The position numbers were made by a program, and so were the translations under genes. Positions 39,912-49,281 of a DNA stretch of 64,000 nt are shown here, piece by piece. The DNA is taken from positions 1 to 64,000 of the forward strand of contig NZ_RRYT01000018.1 in the NCBI RefSeq assembly GCF_006363815.1, in the 5' to 3' direction. The notes below the pieces were generated by a model. The model was not told the origin of the DNA. It ran no database searches and worked only from the letters and a program-made list of their open reading frames with translations. This DNA is from Thermomonospora catenispora (lineage in GTDB: Bacteria > Actinomycetota > Actinomycetes > Streptosporangiales > Streptosporangiaceae). Numbering within the stretch: position 1 is the stretch's first letter; each line of letters begins with the position of its first letter.

Positions 39912-41483
39912 TTACCGGATGCCGATCGGCAGGTCCTTGCCGGGCACGCGGGTGGCGGCCATGGTGCGCGCGGCGAGCGGGTCGGGGTCGTTCAGTTCCG
40001 GCACGGCCTGGCAGTAGGCGTCGGGCCCCTTCTTGGAGGGGGGCAGCGTGCCGTCGTTCAGATACGCCGCGACCTTGTCGTCCAGGCAGGCGTTGCCGTT
40101 CAGGGTGTTGGAGTGGGTCTTGCCGCCCAGCTCCACCACCAGCCGGGACGACGGGAGCGCCTTGTGCATCTCCAGGCCGCCCTGGTACGGGGTGGCGGCG
40201 TCCAGTTCGGACTGCACCAGCAGCACGCCGGGCAGGCCCTTGCCCTTCGGCTTGAGCGCGGGGCCGCCCTTGACCTTCCAGAAGTGGATGGGGGCGTTGA
40301 ACCAGACGTTGTTCCAGGTGATGAACTTGGCCTTGGGGTAGGTGCGGACCGCGTCCCGGTGCCAGGTGGACCACTGCTTCGGCCACTTGGCGTCGGCGGC
40401 CTGCACGGCGTTGTAGACGGCGAAGTCGTTGTCCTCACCGCCGGGGTTGACCAGCGCCAGCAGCAGCTCGGGGTCCTGCTCGGTCGCCCAGTCCGACAGC
40501 GCGGTGGCCAGCAGCTGGTACCAGCCGGTGCTGTAGGCGGCGGTCAGCATGATGTCGTCCAGCTCGGACGGGCCGACCATGCCGCCGATGGGCTTCTTCT
40601 TCGCGGCGGCGCGGATCTCGTAGTACTTCTCCTCCACCGCCTCCTCGGTGGCGCCGAGGTGGTAGAGGGAGTCGTACTTGGCGATCCACCGCCACCACAG
40701 CTTCATGTTCCGCTCGAACGCCACGTTCTGGGAGAGCTGGGACTGGTACCAGACCTCCTTGGGGTTGACGTTGCCGTCGAGCACCATCCGCTTGACGCGG
40801 GTGGGGAACAGCGTGCCGTAGGTGGCGCCGAGGTACGTGCCGTAGGAGAAGCCGTAGTAGCTGATCTTGTCCTGGCCGAGCGCCCGGCGGATCACGTCCA
40901 TGTCGCGGGCCGTGTCGGTGGTGCGCATGTACGGCAGCATCCAGCCGTACTTCTCGGCGCACGCGTCGGCGTAGGCCTTGGACTTGTCCAGCCAGGCCTT
41001 CTCCTGAGCGGCGGTGGTGACGTTGTAGTCGGGGCGCACCGGGGTGAAGTAGCCCGGGTCGCAGGAGATGGCGGGCTCGCTGGAGCCGACGCCGCGCGGG
41101 TCGAACCCGATGATGTCGTAGCGGGCGGCGGTCTCGGCGTGCCCCACGGCGGTCAGCCAGCGCGCCAGCCCGGCCGAGTAGGCCAGCCCGCTGCCGCCCG
41201 GGCCGCCCGGGTTGACCAGCAGGACGCCCTGGTAGTTGGCCCTGTCGGTGGCCTTGATGCGGGAGATCGCGATGGAGATCTTGCGGCCGTTGGGTTTGTC
41301 GTGGTCCAGCGGCACCGGAACCTGGGCGCATTCGGCCTGGTTCATGGGGTCGTCTGGACCGCTGACCGCGCACTTGCCCCACGTGATGGCGGGGGTGGCG
41401 GCCGCTGCTGCGCTCGCCGGGAGGCCGACCAGCAGGCCGGCTCCCAGGGAGGCCATGGCCGTGACGAGTCCGAGCCTTCTCAC
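39912..41483 (-). CDS. Secreted S33-family peptidase (tripeptidyl aminopeptidase type)
   Basis: This 523-residue protein has a classic signal peptide (MRRLGLVTAMASLGAGLLVG then PASA cleavage). The alpha/beta-hydrolase core has NPGGPGGSGLAY (oxyanion), FDPRGVGSS, nucleophile GFSYGTYLG, Asp in SELDAATPYQGG and His in GGKTHSNTLNG. It removes tripeptides from exported proteins or peptides. GTG at 41483 has GAGGGAG six bases upstream, and a TTGACA promoter precedes it. It has its own terminator, so the two paralogues are probably expressed separately. It is a tandem paralogue of 38135-39781. Confidence 0.92.
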   Translation of the reverse strand: MRRLGLVTAMASLGAGLLVGLPASAAAAATPAITWGKCAVSGPDDPMNQAECAQVPVPLDHDKPNGRKISIAISRIKATDRANYQGVLLVNPGGPGGSGLAYSAGLARWLTAVGHAETAARYDIIGFDPRGVGSSEPAISCDPGYFTPVRPDYNVTTAAQEKAWLDKSKAYADACAEKYGWMLPYMRTTDTARDMDVIRRALGQDKISYYGFSYGTYLGATYGTLFPTRVKRMVLDGNVNPKEVWYQSQLSQNVAFERNMKLWWRWIAKYDSLYHLGATEEAVEEKYYEIRAAAKKKPIGGMVGPSELDDIMLTAAYSTGWYQLLATALSDWATEQDPELLLALVNPGGEDNDFAVYNAVQAADAKWPKQWSTWHRDAVRTYPKAKFITWNNVWFNAPIHFWKVKGGPALKPKGKGLPGVLLVQSELDAATPYQGGLEMHKALPSSRLVVELGGKTHSNTLNGNACLDDKVAAYLNDGTLPPSKKGPDAYCQAVPELNDPDPLAARTMAATRVPGKDLPIGIR

Positions 41484-41564
41484 TTGACTCCCTCTGTCGT
41501 GTGAAGTCCGGGGTGGACCTCACTCGGACAACAGGTGGAGATTGTGCGCTCGGTGATGGAAAGT

Positions 41565-41593
41565 ACAGAAGGGACTCAACAGACGGTTGTCAA
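41565..41593 (-). promoter_or_regulatory. Candidate promoter of the S33 peptidase gene
   Basis: On the minus strand TTGACA (complement of 41588-41593) is a perfect -35. Seventeen bases later is TTCTGT (complement of 41565-41570), a weak -10; TGTACT three bases further is an alternative. The region is AT-richer than its surroundings and gives a leader of about 75 bases. Confidence 0.45.
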
Positions 41594-41636
41594 ATCGTAA
41601 TGGATCTACGAATTCTCCTGACATTGCGGACATACT

Positions 41637-41665
41637 TCGGCCCCGGCCGGTGGGGCCGGGGCCGA
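41637..41665 (-). terminator. Hairpin downstream of ispG
   Basis: A perfect 12-base stem, TCGGCCCCGGCC (41637-41648) with its complement (41654-41665), has a five-base loop. It lies 20 bases after the ispG stop, marking the end of the dxr-rseP-ispG transcript. Confidence 0.7.
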
Positions 41666-41684
41666 GCGGAGTTCACCGCGGTTG

Positions 41685-42854
41685 TCAGGACACCACGACC
41701 TGGGCGGCGCCGTCGTCGGCGTCGGGGTCGACCTCCACGCCCATCTCCTCGGCGATGCGCATGGCCTCCTCCAGGAGGGTCTCGACGATCTGCGACTCCG
41801 GAACGGTCTTGATGACCTCGCCCTTGACGAAGATCTGGCCCTTGCCGTTGCCGGAGGCCACTCCCAGGTCGGCCTCGCGGGCCTCGCCGGGGCCGTTGAC
41901 GACGCAGCCCATCACCGCGACCCGCAGCGGCACCGGGAATCCCTTGAGCCCGGCGGAGACCTCCTCGGCCAAGGTGTAGACGTCCACCTGGGCCCGCCCG
42001 CAGGAGGGGCAGGACACGATCTCCAGGCCCCGCTCGCGCAGCCCGAGGGACTCCAAGATCGCGATCCCGACCTTGATCTCCTCCACCGGAGGCGCCGACA
42101 GCGACACCCGGATGGTGTCGCCGATCCCCTCCGACAGCAGCGCCCCGAACGCCACCGCCGACTTGACGGTGCCCTGGAACGCCGGGCCGGCCTCGGTCAC
42201 CCCCAGGTGCAGCGGGTAGTCGCAGCGCTCGGCCAGCAGCCGGTACGCCTGGATCATCACCACCGGGTCGTGGTGCTTGACCGAGATCTTGATGTCGCGG
42301 AAGTCATGCTCCTCGAACAGCGAGCACTCCCACAGCGCCGACTCCACCAGCGCCTCGGCGGTCGGCCGCCCGTACTTGGCCAGCAGCCGCTTGTCCAGCG
42401 ACCCGGCGTTGACCCCGATCCGGATCGGCACGCCCGCGTCCTTGGCCGCCCGGGCGATCTCACCGACCTTGTCGTCGAACTTCTTGATGTTGCCCGGGTT
42501 GACCCGCACCGCGGCGCATCCGGCGTCGATCGCCGCGAACACGTACTTGGGCTGGAAGTGGATGTCGGCGATCACCGGGATCGGCGACTTGCGCGCGATC
42601 TGCGGCAGCGCGTCGGCGTCGTCCTGAGAGGGCACCGCCACCCGCACGATCTGGCACCCTGCCGCGGTGAGCTGGGCGATCTGCTGGAGAGTGGCGTTGA
42701 CGTCGGCGGTCGGCGTGGTCGTCATCGACTGCACCGACACCGGTGCGTCACCGCCCACCGGCACCGACCCCACCATCACCTGTCGCGACGTGCGGCGGGT
42801 GGCCACCGGGGGGGTCTGGGCGCGGACTGCGGGCATTCCGAGTTGAACGCTCAT
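41685..42854 (-). CDS. ispG: 4-hydroxy-3-methylbut-2-en-1-yl diphosphate synthase
   Basis: This 389-residue protein shows the GcpE pattern: [11 protein letters not shown] (about 137), [15 protein letters not shown], and the [4Fe-4S] ligands in SCPSCGR (two Cys, about 282-285) and [10 protein letters not shown] (third Cys, about 316). It converts methylerythritol cyclodiphosphate to HMBDP in the non-mevalonate isoprenoid pathway. It lies in the conserved actinobacterial order dxr-rseP-ispG. Confidence 0.97.
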   Translation of the reverse strand: MSVQLGMPAVRAQTPPVATRRTSRQVMVGSVPVGGDAPVSVQSMTTTPTADVNATLQQIAQLTAAGCQIVRVAVPSQDDADALPQIARKSPIPVIADIHFQPKYVFAAIDAGCAAVRVNPGNIKKFDDKVGEIARAAKDAGVPIRIGVNAGSLDKRLLAKYGRPTAEALVESALWECSLFEEHDFRDIKISVKHHDPVVMIQAYRLLAERCDYPLHLGVTEAGPAFQGTVKSAVAFGALLSEGIGDTIRVSLSAPPVEEIKVGIAILESLGLRERGLEIVSCPSCGRAQVDVYTLAEEVSAGLKGFPVPLRVAVMGCVVNGPGEAREADLGVASGNGKGQIFVKGEVIKTVPESQIVETLLEEAMRIAEEMGVEVDPDADDGAAQVVVS

Positions 42855-42978
42855 CGCTCTCTTCTCAAGCTGCAGGGTCGCGGGTCGGTTAGGTCGGCTC
42901 CCAAGCCTATGCGCCCGGGAGCGTCCGCGGCGCGGGGGGCGGATCTTCCGTCCCGGGACGCACGCGCGCCGGCGTCCG

Positions 42979-44169
42979 TCAGGGCGCGCCGAGCGGGTTG
43001 ACCAGGTCGGCCAGGATCAGCAGCGCCGACAGTCCCACCAACAGCACGATGACGAGATAGGCGACGGGGAGCAGGCGGGTGAGGTCCACCGGGCCCGGAT
43101 CGGGCCGTCCGCGGGCCCGTGCCGCCCGCGCCCGCAGCCGCTCGTAGCCGAGCACCGCCAGATGCCCGCCGTCCAGCGGGAGCAGCGGCAGCACGTTCAA
43201 CGCGCCGAGGAAGACGTTGATCGACGCGGTCAGGGCCAGATAGGCGCCGGTCTTGTCCCGCCAGGAGGCGTCGGCGGAGAAGATCTCGCCGGACGCCTGA
43301 CCCGCGCCGACCACGCTGCCGACCCGGCCGCCGGGGGTCTCGGCGCGTTCGGGCGAGAACAGCTCCGGCACGGCGGCGGGAAGCGCGGCCAGGGCGCGGA
43401 CCGTCTCCACGACGGTCCGGCCGATCCCGCCGACGGCGAAGCCGGCCGCCTCCAGCGGACCGAGCCGGTCGTACCCGGCTCCCGCGACCCGCGCCGTCAT
43501 GCCGAGGAACGGCTCGCCGCCGACCTCGGCGAGGACGACCCGCACGGTGAACCGGCGGCCGTCGCGTTCGACCACCACCGGCACCTCCTGACCGGGCCGC
43601 GCGGCGCGGATCCGCTCCCGCAGCGCCGTCCAGTCGGCCACCGGGACTCCCCCGAACGCCACCACCCGGTCGCCGGCCCGCATCCCCGCCCGCCGGGCGG
43701 GCGAGGGCGGGGATGCGGCGTCGCACCTCTTCCCGAGGGCCTCGGGGACGCAGGCGCTGACCTTCTGCACCGTGGTGGTGGCCGCGCCCTCCTCGCGCAC
43801 CCCGATCGTCATCGCCAGCGTCGTCAGCAGCAGGAACGCGACCAGGAAGTTGGCCGCGACCCCCGAGCCGATCACCACCGCTCGCCGTCCGGCGGGCTGC
43901 CGGTAGAAGGCCCGCGGCCGATCCGCCTCCTCGACCCTCTCCAGCGCGGTGTAGCCGACGATCCGCACGAAGCCGCCGAGCAGGATCGCCTTGACGCCGT
44001 ACTCGGTCTCACCGCGCCGCGTCGACCACAGGGTCGGGCCGAACCCGACGAAGAACTGGGTGGCCTTCATGCCGAACCGCTTGGCGGTGAGCAGGTGGCC
44101 CGCCTCGTGCAGCATCACCGACAGCACCAGGGCGGCCGCGAACGCGACGACGCCGAGGAGATACCCCAT
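42979..44169 (-). CDS. rseP: Site-2 intramembrane metalloprotease (RseP/Rip1 type)
   Basis: This 396-residue protein has HEAGH at residues 21-25 in the first membrane helix (zinc ligands His21, His25, and Glu22). A central PDZ domain (about 150-230, [16 protein letters not shown]) follows, then the C-terminal LPLDGGH with the third zinc-ligand Asp. It cleaves membrane-bound anti-sigma factors after a first cut, releasing sigma factors. Location between dxr and ispG is conserved in actinobacteria. Confidence 0.95.
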   Translation of the reverse strand: MGYLLGVVAFAAALVLSVMLHEAGHLLTAKRFGMKATQFFVGFGPTLWSTRRGETEYGVKAILLGGFVRIVGYTALERVEEADRPRAFYRQPAGRRAVVIGSGVAANFLVAFLLLTTLAMTIGVREEGAATTTVQKVSACVPEALGKRCDAASPPSPARRAGMRAGDRVVAFGGVPVADWTALRERIRAARPGQEVPVVVERDGRRFTVRVVLAEVGGEPFLGMTARVAGAGYDRLGPLEAAGFAVGGIGRTVVETVRALAALPAAVPELFSPERAETPGGRVGSVVGAGQASGEIFSADASWRDKTGAYLALTASINVFLGALNVLPLLPLDGGHLAVLGYERLRARAARARGRPDPGPVDLTRLLPVAYLVIVLLVGLSALLILADLVNPLGAP

Positions 44170-44248
44170 CGGCCTCCTCTCGCCCTTCCACCGGCCGGTC
44201 CGGCGCCCGGCGGGGAACGCCCGGAGGCGCCCCCGGGGCCGCGGGGCG

Positions 44249-45502
44249 TCAGGTCAGTTCGCGGGCGCGCGCCCTGGCCCAGGCGTCGGCTGCGAGCACG
44301 TCGTCGAGGGTGACGCCGGCACCGGCCACCACGTCGTGCTCGCCTACTACCCGCGCGACCGTGTCCACTATCCCGGTGAACGCCAGCCGTCCCGCGCGGA
44401 ACGCCTCCACGCACTCCTCGTTGGCGGCGTTGTAGACCGCCGGGGCGGTGCCGCCCAGCTCACCGACGTGCCGGGCCAGCGACACCGCCGGGAACGCCTC
44501 GTCGTCCAGCGGCAGCAGCTCCCAGGTGTGCGCCTTGGTCCAGTCCACCGCGGGCGCGGCGTCCGCCAGCCGCTCCGGCCAGCTCAGCGACAGCGCGATC
44601 GGCAGCCGCATGTCCGGCGGGCTGGCCTGGGCGAGGGTGGATCCGTCGATGAACTCCACCAGCGAGTGGATCACCGACTGGGGGTGCACCATCACCTCGA
44701 TCCGGTCGAACGGCACGTCGAACAGCAGGTGCGCCTCGATGACCTCCAGGCCCTTGTTGACCAGGGTGGCGGAGTTGATGGTGATGACCGGGCCCATGTC
44801 CCAGGTGGGGTGGGCCAGCGCCTGCTCGGGGGTCACATCGGCCAGCTCGGCGCGGGTCCGGCCGCGGAACGGCCCGCCGCTGGCGGTCAGCACCAGCCGG
44901 CGCACGCGCTCGGTGGCGGCGGAGTCCCCATAGCTCCAGCCGGGCAGGCACTGGGCGAGAGCGGAGTGCTCGGAGTCGACCGGGACGATCTGGCCGGGGG
45001 CGGCGCGCTCCTTGACCAGCGGACCGCCGATGATCAGGGACTCCTTGTTGGCCAGTGCCAGCGTGCGGCCGGCGTCCAGGGCGGCCAGGGTGGAGGACAG
45101 GCCGAGCGCTCCGGTCACCCCGTTCAGCACCACGTCGCACGGCCAGGCGGCGATCTCGGCGACCGCGTCGGGGCCGGCCACGATCTTGGGGATCGGGTAG
45201 TCGCCGGAGCTGTAGCCGTGCTTGGCCGCCTCCGCGTAGAAGGCCAGTTGCAGGTCCTGGACGGCCGACGCCTTCGCCACCGCGACCACCTCGGGGCGGA
45301 ACTCCAGGGCCTGCGCGGCCAGCAGGTCCACCCGTCCTCCCCCGGCGGCGAGCCCGACCACCCGGAAACGGTCCGGGTTGCGGCGGATCACGTCCAGGGC
45401 CTGGGTGCCGATCGAACCGGTCGAGCCCAACAGCACGACGTCACGGGGGCCGGTCGCGCCGGAATCCGGGGGCACTGAGGAGGCAGCCATCATGCCGCCC
45501 AT
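44249..45502 (-). CDS. dxr: 1-deoxy-D-xylulose 5-phosphate reductoisomerase
   Basis: This protein of about 417 residues has the NADPH-binding [16 protein letters not shown] (about 22-37), SKNKE-like LANKESLI, the metal-binding PVDSEHSA, and [10 protein letters not shown]. It makes methylerythritol 4-phosphate, the first committed step of the non-mevalonate pathway. ATG at 45502 is chosen; ATGs at 45493/45490 are alternatives, and the AAGGAGG is rather far (17 bases) from the first. It is the promoter-proximal gene of the isoprenoid block. Confidence 0.95.
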   Translation of the reverse strand: MGGMMAASSVPPDSGATGPRDVVLLGSTGSIGTQALDVIRRNPDRFRVVGLAAGGGRVDLLAAQALEFRPEVVAVAKASAVQDLQLAFYAEAAKHGYSSGDYPIPKIVAGPDAVAEIAAWPCDVVLNGVTGALGLSSTLAALDAGRTLALANKESLIIGGPLVKERAAPGQIVPVDSEHSALAQCLPGWSYGDSAATERVRRLVLTASGGPFRGRTRAELADVTPEQALAHPTWDMGPVITINSATLVNKGLEVIEAHLLFDVPFDRIEVMVHPQSVIHSLVEFIDGSTLAQASPPDMRLPIALSLSWPERLADAAPAVDWTKAHTWELLPLDDEAFPAVSLARHVGELGGTAPAVYNAANEECVEAFRAGRLAFTGIVDTVARVVGEHDVVAGAGVTLDDVLAADAWARARARELT

Positions 45503-45763
45503 TGTCGCGTCCGCCCGACCCTCCTTGAGCACCGGATGCCGGATTCGACCGGCTCGCCCTGAACGCCAGCCGGTCCTGAAGGCGGCTTCCCGCATTCCTT
45601 ACGGATTGAGCGGCCTCCATATGCAGCGAGTAATCAATTGATCTCATACCGTGTTGACCGGCCGTCGTCCGCGACGCGGCGGACGGCAGCAGATCCGGCA
45701 TCACGAGCAGATCCGGCATCACGGCCGGGCGAACCCGCCTGGCGGGAAAGGTGGACAACCCAG

Positions 45764-46696
45764 ATGAAGCGAAGAACGTCCCGGAGGACGGGGGTGATCG
45801 CGGTCGCGTTCCTGGCGGCCTCGACCGCGTCCCCCGCATGGGCGCACGCGCCCGCCGATCCGCAGCCGACGGTCAAGGCTCAGGCGACCACGGCCACGGC
45901 GCAGCAGAAGGTGCTGCAGTACTGGACCCTCGACCGCATGCAGCAGGCCACGCCGATGGACCGCCTGCTGCGGCCGTCGCAGAGCGCCCCCGCCACCGCG
46001 GATCGGCGGCGGGAGTTCCCCACCACGGGCGCGCCGTGGCGGGCCGGCGGGGTGATCGCCCGCACCGCCGGACGGGTGTTCTTCACCTACCAGGGCCGGG
46101 ACGCCTCCTGCTCGGCCAGCGCGGTCGCCAGCGCCAACCGCAGCACCGTCATCACCGCCGGGCACTGCGTCAAGCTGGACGGGGCCTGGCACACCAACTG
46201 GGTCTTCGTCCCCGGCTACGACAACGGCGACCGCCCGTACGGGGTCTGGACCGCGCGCCAGACGATGACCACCGGGGAATGGGCCGCCGACGAGAACCTC
46301 GACCACGACGTCGGCGCCGCCGTGGTCAACCCGCTGAACGGGCGCCGGCTGGTCGACGTGGTCGGCGGTCAGGGCATCGCGTTCAACCAGCCGCGCCGCC
46401 GGAACATGTACGCCTTCGGCTACCCGGCGCAGACGCCCTACACCGGCGAGCGGTTGATCTACTGCAGCGGCGGCACGTTCGACGACTCCCTGCGCACCCG
46501 CGCCATCGGCATGCGCTGCGGCATGGTCGGCGGCGCCAGCGGCGGTCCCTGGCTGATCAACTTCAGCGAGTCGTCCGGCACCGGCGTCATCAACTCGGTC
46601 ACCAGCTTCCGGTACCGGTCCCTGCCCGACCAGCTGTTCGGCACCTACTTCGGCGGTTCCGAGCGGGCGCTGTACTACCGCGCGCAGAGCGCCTGA
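45764..46696 (+). CDS. Secreted trypsin-like (S1) serine protease
   Basis: This 310-residue protein has a signal peptide (MKRRTSRRTGVIAVAFLAAS, cleavage after AWA). The catalytic triad is visible: His in ITAGHCVK (about 126), Asp in NLDHDVGAAVV (about 178) and Ser in GGASGGPW (about 256). Two Cys pairs flank the His and Ser. It resembles actinobacterial glutamyl-endopeptidase-like exported proteases. The ATG at 45764 has GGTGG upstream. An N-terminal propeptide of about 90 residues precedes the protease domain. Confidence 0.92.
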   Translation: MKRRTSRRTGVIAVAFLAASTASPAWAHAPADPQPTVKAQATTATAQQKVLQYWTLDRMQQATPMDRLLRPSQSAPATADRRREFPTTGAPWRAGGVIARTAGRVFFTYQGRDASCSASAVASANRSTVITAGHCVKLDGAWHTNWVFVPGYDNGDRPYGVWTARQTMTTGEWAADENLDHDVGAAVVNPLNGRRLVDVVGGQGIAFNQPRRRNMYAFGYPAQTPYTGERLIYCSGGTFDDSLRTRAIGMRCGMVGGASGGPWLINFSESSGTGVINSVTSFRYRSLPDQLFGTYFGGSERALYYRAQSA

Positions 46697-46708
46697 ACCG
46701 CCTTCGCA

Positions 46709-46751
46709 CGGTCCCTCCCGCCGCGGCCGCATCCCCGTCCGGGAGGGGCCG
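46709..46751 (+). terminator. Possible terminator of the S1 protease gene
   Basis: CGGTCCCTCCCG (46709-46720) pairs with CGGGAGGGGCCG (46740-46751) with one G-T wobble, enclosing a 19-base loop, 12 bases after the stop. No T-run follows. Confidence 0.45.
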
Positions 46752-46902
46752 TCGCCCCTCCGGCGACCTCTCCCCCCTCCGGCCGCGCCGGCGGACGGGG
46801 AACAGAGTTTGCCGCATCTTGGAGGCGGGATAACGGCCGGCACACGGCCGGTCACCTATAAAGGAATCACGTTAACCGGTTCCCGCATCGCGGGGGTGAG
46901 GA

Positions 46903-47160
46903 ATGGGACGCATGGGCGAACTCGTGTTCGACCCCGGTGCGCTCGGCGCCGCGCAGTGCGCCGGTGACGCCTGCGTCGCCTGCCACAAGAGGTGGCCTCG
47001 CCCGCGCGTGCGGGTGGGGCGCCTGCCGAGCGGCTCAGGGGTGTTCGCGTGCGAGGACTGCGCACCCGCACTGCCCAGGCCCCGCCCGCCGGAACCGGGG
47101 AGCGGGGCGGACCGGCCGGTCAACGGTCCGGCCCCGGGAGAAGCGGTGTCCCACCGCTGA
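46903..47160 (+). CDS. Small Cys-rich (zinc-ribbon-like) protein
   Basis: This 85-residue protein has CAGDACVACHK (three Cys, about 19-26) and ACEDC (about 49-53), giving two Cys pairs about 27 residues apart that could hold one zinc. The C-terminal third is proline-rich and disordered. GGTGAGGA abuts the ATG at 46903. It has its own downstream hairpins and a strong terminator. Function unknown. Confidence 0.7.
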   Translation: MGRMGELVFDPGALGAAQCAGDACVACHKRWPRPRVRVGRLPSGSGVFACEDCAPALPRPRPPEPGSGADRPVNGPAPGEAVSHR

Positions 47161-47173
47161 TTGCTCCACAGGA

Positions 47174-47211
47174 GGGTGTTCTGGGTTTTCGGGGGGTTGC
47201 CCAGAGCACCC
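47174..47211 (+). other. Hairpin in the 3' region of the Cys-rich gene
   Basis: GGGTGTTCTGGG (47174-47185) pairs with CCCAGAGCACCC (47200-47211) with a single G-U wobble and a 14-base loop (tttt plus a G-run). It lies between the stop codon and the terminator hairpin. The two stems stack in tandem, giving a folded RNA of about 90 bases. It could be a stabilising 3' element or a processed small RNA. Confidence 0.6.
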
Positions 47212-47219
47212 GGCTCCAC

Positions 47220-47267
47220 GAGAGGGCGTGTTCGGCAGGGGGCGGCCGGACACGCCCTCTCTCTTTT
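47220..47267 (+). terminator. Strong intrinsic terminator with T-rich tail
   Basis: A perfect 12-base stem, GAGAGGGCGTGT (47220-47231) with its complement (47250-47261), is followed by tctttt (47262-47267). This is the only hairpin in the window with a real T-run on the transcribed side. It ends the transcript of the Cys-rich gene. Confidence 0.9.
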
Positions 47268-47342
47268 CTCCCTCCGCCCGCGGGCCGCAATCTCTCCGGG
47301 GCGCTCATCGCCCGAGGACGGGTCTCGGCGGCCGCGGCGGGG

Positions 47343-48602
47343 CTATCGGGCGTGAGCGCGTTCCCAGGCCCGGATCCAGTCGTTGTAGTCGGTGCACTCG
47401 TGCCGGCCGTTCCGACAGTTCTTGCCGGGGGCGCGGGCGAAGATGACCTTCTTGAGGTAGGCGTCGTCGCCGACCCGGTGGGCGGCGCAGAACGCCCCGT
47501 CGAGGCGGTCGCCCTTGCAGGCCTCGGGATTGGCGGGGGCGACCCCGGCCCACTCGGCGACCTGCTGCTGCACGTCCGGGGACGAGGCCCACTTGAGCCA
47601 CTCGTACATGCAGTTGGGGTGCTCGCTCCGGGCGCCGATCAGCCAGGTGTTGACCCACCCGGTCACCCCCTCCTCGGGCACGATGCCGGCGACCTGACGG
47701 CCCGCCCGGGTGAGCACGTCGAGCTGGTAGGAGGAGACCTGCCCCAAGACGGCCTCTCCCCCGGCGAACGCGCTGACGGCCTCGGCGGGCTCGGACCAGT
47801 ACTCCCGGACGTGCGGGCGCTGCCCGCGGACGACCTCGGCGGCGGCGTCGAGCTGCTCCCGATTGAGCGCGTAGGGGTCGGTGATGTTCAGGGACTTCTC
47901 GCTGGACCTCAGGTAGAGGGCGGCCTCGGCGAGGACGAGGGGGGTGTCCCGCATGATGAGGCGGCCGCCGTACCGCTTGGCGCGCTCGGGGTCGAACAGA
48001 TCGGCCCAGCCGGAGGGGGCCGAACGCACGACCTGCCGGTTGTACATGATCAGATTGGCGCCCCATACGTACGGGACGCCGTAGACGGTGTCGTCGCGCT
48101 TGTACAGATTGCGCAGCCGGGAGGCCAGCTGCTTGTAGCCGTCGACGAGGTCGGCGTTCACCGGCGCGGCGTGCCCGGTGTCGATGAGCTGGTCGGCCAC
48201 CTCGGGGGGCGCCAGCACCCCGTCGTAGCGCCGCTCCGGGTTGGACATCAGGTCGATCATCTCCTTGGCGGAGTCCGCCGACCGGAGATTGACCTTGCAC
48301 CCGGTGCGCTCCTCGAACGGGACGACCCAGTTGACGCGTTCGTCGCTGCCGCCGTTCTCCACCATCCCGGGCATGGTGACCAGGTTGAGGGAGCCTTCGC
48401 CGGGCCCGAGCGTCTGCAGCGGCCGCGCCGTGCTCACCGGGGGATCCTCCCCGTCGCGGGCGGCCGACACCACGATCACCACCGCCACCAGCAGCACCGC
48501 CAGGACCGCCGCGACCCGGTGACGAACGCTCAGCCCTCGCAGCGTCTTCGCCGCCCCGCGCGCCGCACGGGACACCCGGCTCACGGGATCAGACCGGCTC
48601 AT
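47343..48602 (-). CDS. PotD-like extracellular solute-binding protein, membrane-anchored
   Basis: This 419-residue protein starts at ATG 48602 with GGGAG four bases upstream. One N-terminal membrane helix (AAVLAVLLVAVVIVVSA, about 32-48) lacks a lipobox, so the protein is tethered rather than lipidated. The rest is a spermidine/putrescine-type binding fold (MPGMVENGGSDERVNW, VPYVWGANLIMYN, KWASSPDVQQQVAEW). No permease or ATPase genes are adjacent. It may serve a distant transporter or act as a sensor. Confidence 0.87.
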   Translation of the reverse strand: MSRSDPVSRVSRAARGAAKTLRGLSVRHRVAAVLAVLLVAVVIVVSAARDGEDPPVSTARPLQTLGPGEGSLNLVTMPGMVENGGSDERVNWVVPFEERTGCKVNLRSADSAKEMIDLMSNPERRYDGVLAPPEVADQLIDTGHAAPVNADLVDGYKQLASRLRNLYKRDDTVYGVPYVWGANLIMYNRQVVRSAPSGWADLFDPERAKRYGGRLIMRDTPLVLAEAALYLRSSEKSLNITDPYALNREQLDAAAEVVRGQRPHVREYWSEPAEAVSAFAGGEAVLGQVSSYQLDVLTRAGRQVAGIVPEEGVTGWVNTWLIGARSEHPNCMYEWLKWASSPDVQQQVAEWAGVAPANPEACKGDRLDGAFCAAHRVGDDAYLKKVIFARAPGKNCRNGRHECTDYNDWIRAWERAHAR

Positions 48603-49281
48603 ACCTCTCCCACAACCTCCGCCGGACGAGCCCGGCCACCGCTGGGCACCGAAGCCTCCGCGACGCCGCCGTCTCCGCCGGGTCCCCGGCGGCGGGCCGG
48701 AACGGAGGCCGGCCGTGCGGCCGGATCCGGTGACCTGTCGACAAGAGTTCACGGCGCAGCGTAGTCGCGGCGCGTCCCCGGCGGCGTGAAGATCATCGCA
48801 CCGCGACCGCGGGCCCTGTCATCGTCGCAGCGTACCGACCTCGGGCTCGCGTCATCGACGCACCCCGCCCCCGCCGCGGGCGGCGGGGCCGCCCGCGTCA
48901 TGCGCGCCGATCGTCGGAACGGTCCTCCGCCCGGTGATTCACCGCCGCCCGTTTCCGCCGTCCGGCGGAAAAGCCCCGAACACCGGATCGGCGCGCCGCG
49001 GCGGAGAAGTCGGACGCCGTGGAGAACGCACGGACTCCGATGAGGGGGAGCACGCGTCTCCCCCGGTCTCCCCGGGCGTGCCCGTCCGTGCGTCCGGCCG
49101 TTTCGTCGGACCGTTCCCCCGGAACTCCCCCGGAACTCTCTGGAACTCCCTCGGAACCCTCCCGGAACCCGGTCCCTCGCCGAAACGGCGGTCGTCCGCA
49201 CCCCGGTCGGTTCCGGGCCGGCGCAACGGCGGACGCCCCGGAGCGTTCGCGCGGGGGCCCGCTCGGCGCCGCGGGGGGAGG
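48603..49281. other. 679-base gene-free region
   Basis: No supported gene is seen; all open frames are Arg/Pro/Gly/Ser low-complexity shadows. The region contains the upstream sequence of the PotD-like gene and the helically phased GGAAC repeat array at 49121-49170. It is the longest non-coding stretch in the window. Confidence 0.7.
49121..49170 (+). repeat. Five GGAAC direct repeats with about 10.75-base spacing
   Basis: GGAAC occurs at 49121, 49132, 49142, 49153 and 49164, each followed by pyrimidine-rich cyc. The spacings are 11, 10, 11 and 11 bases, i.e. one helical turn, so all sites face the same side of the DNA. An opposite-strand copy (gttcc) lies at 49113. It could be a cooperative protein-binding array. 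GGAAC is also the core of ECF-sigma -35 elements. Confidence 0.7.
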
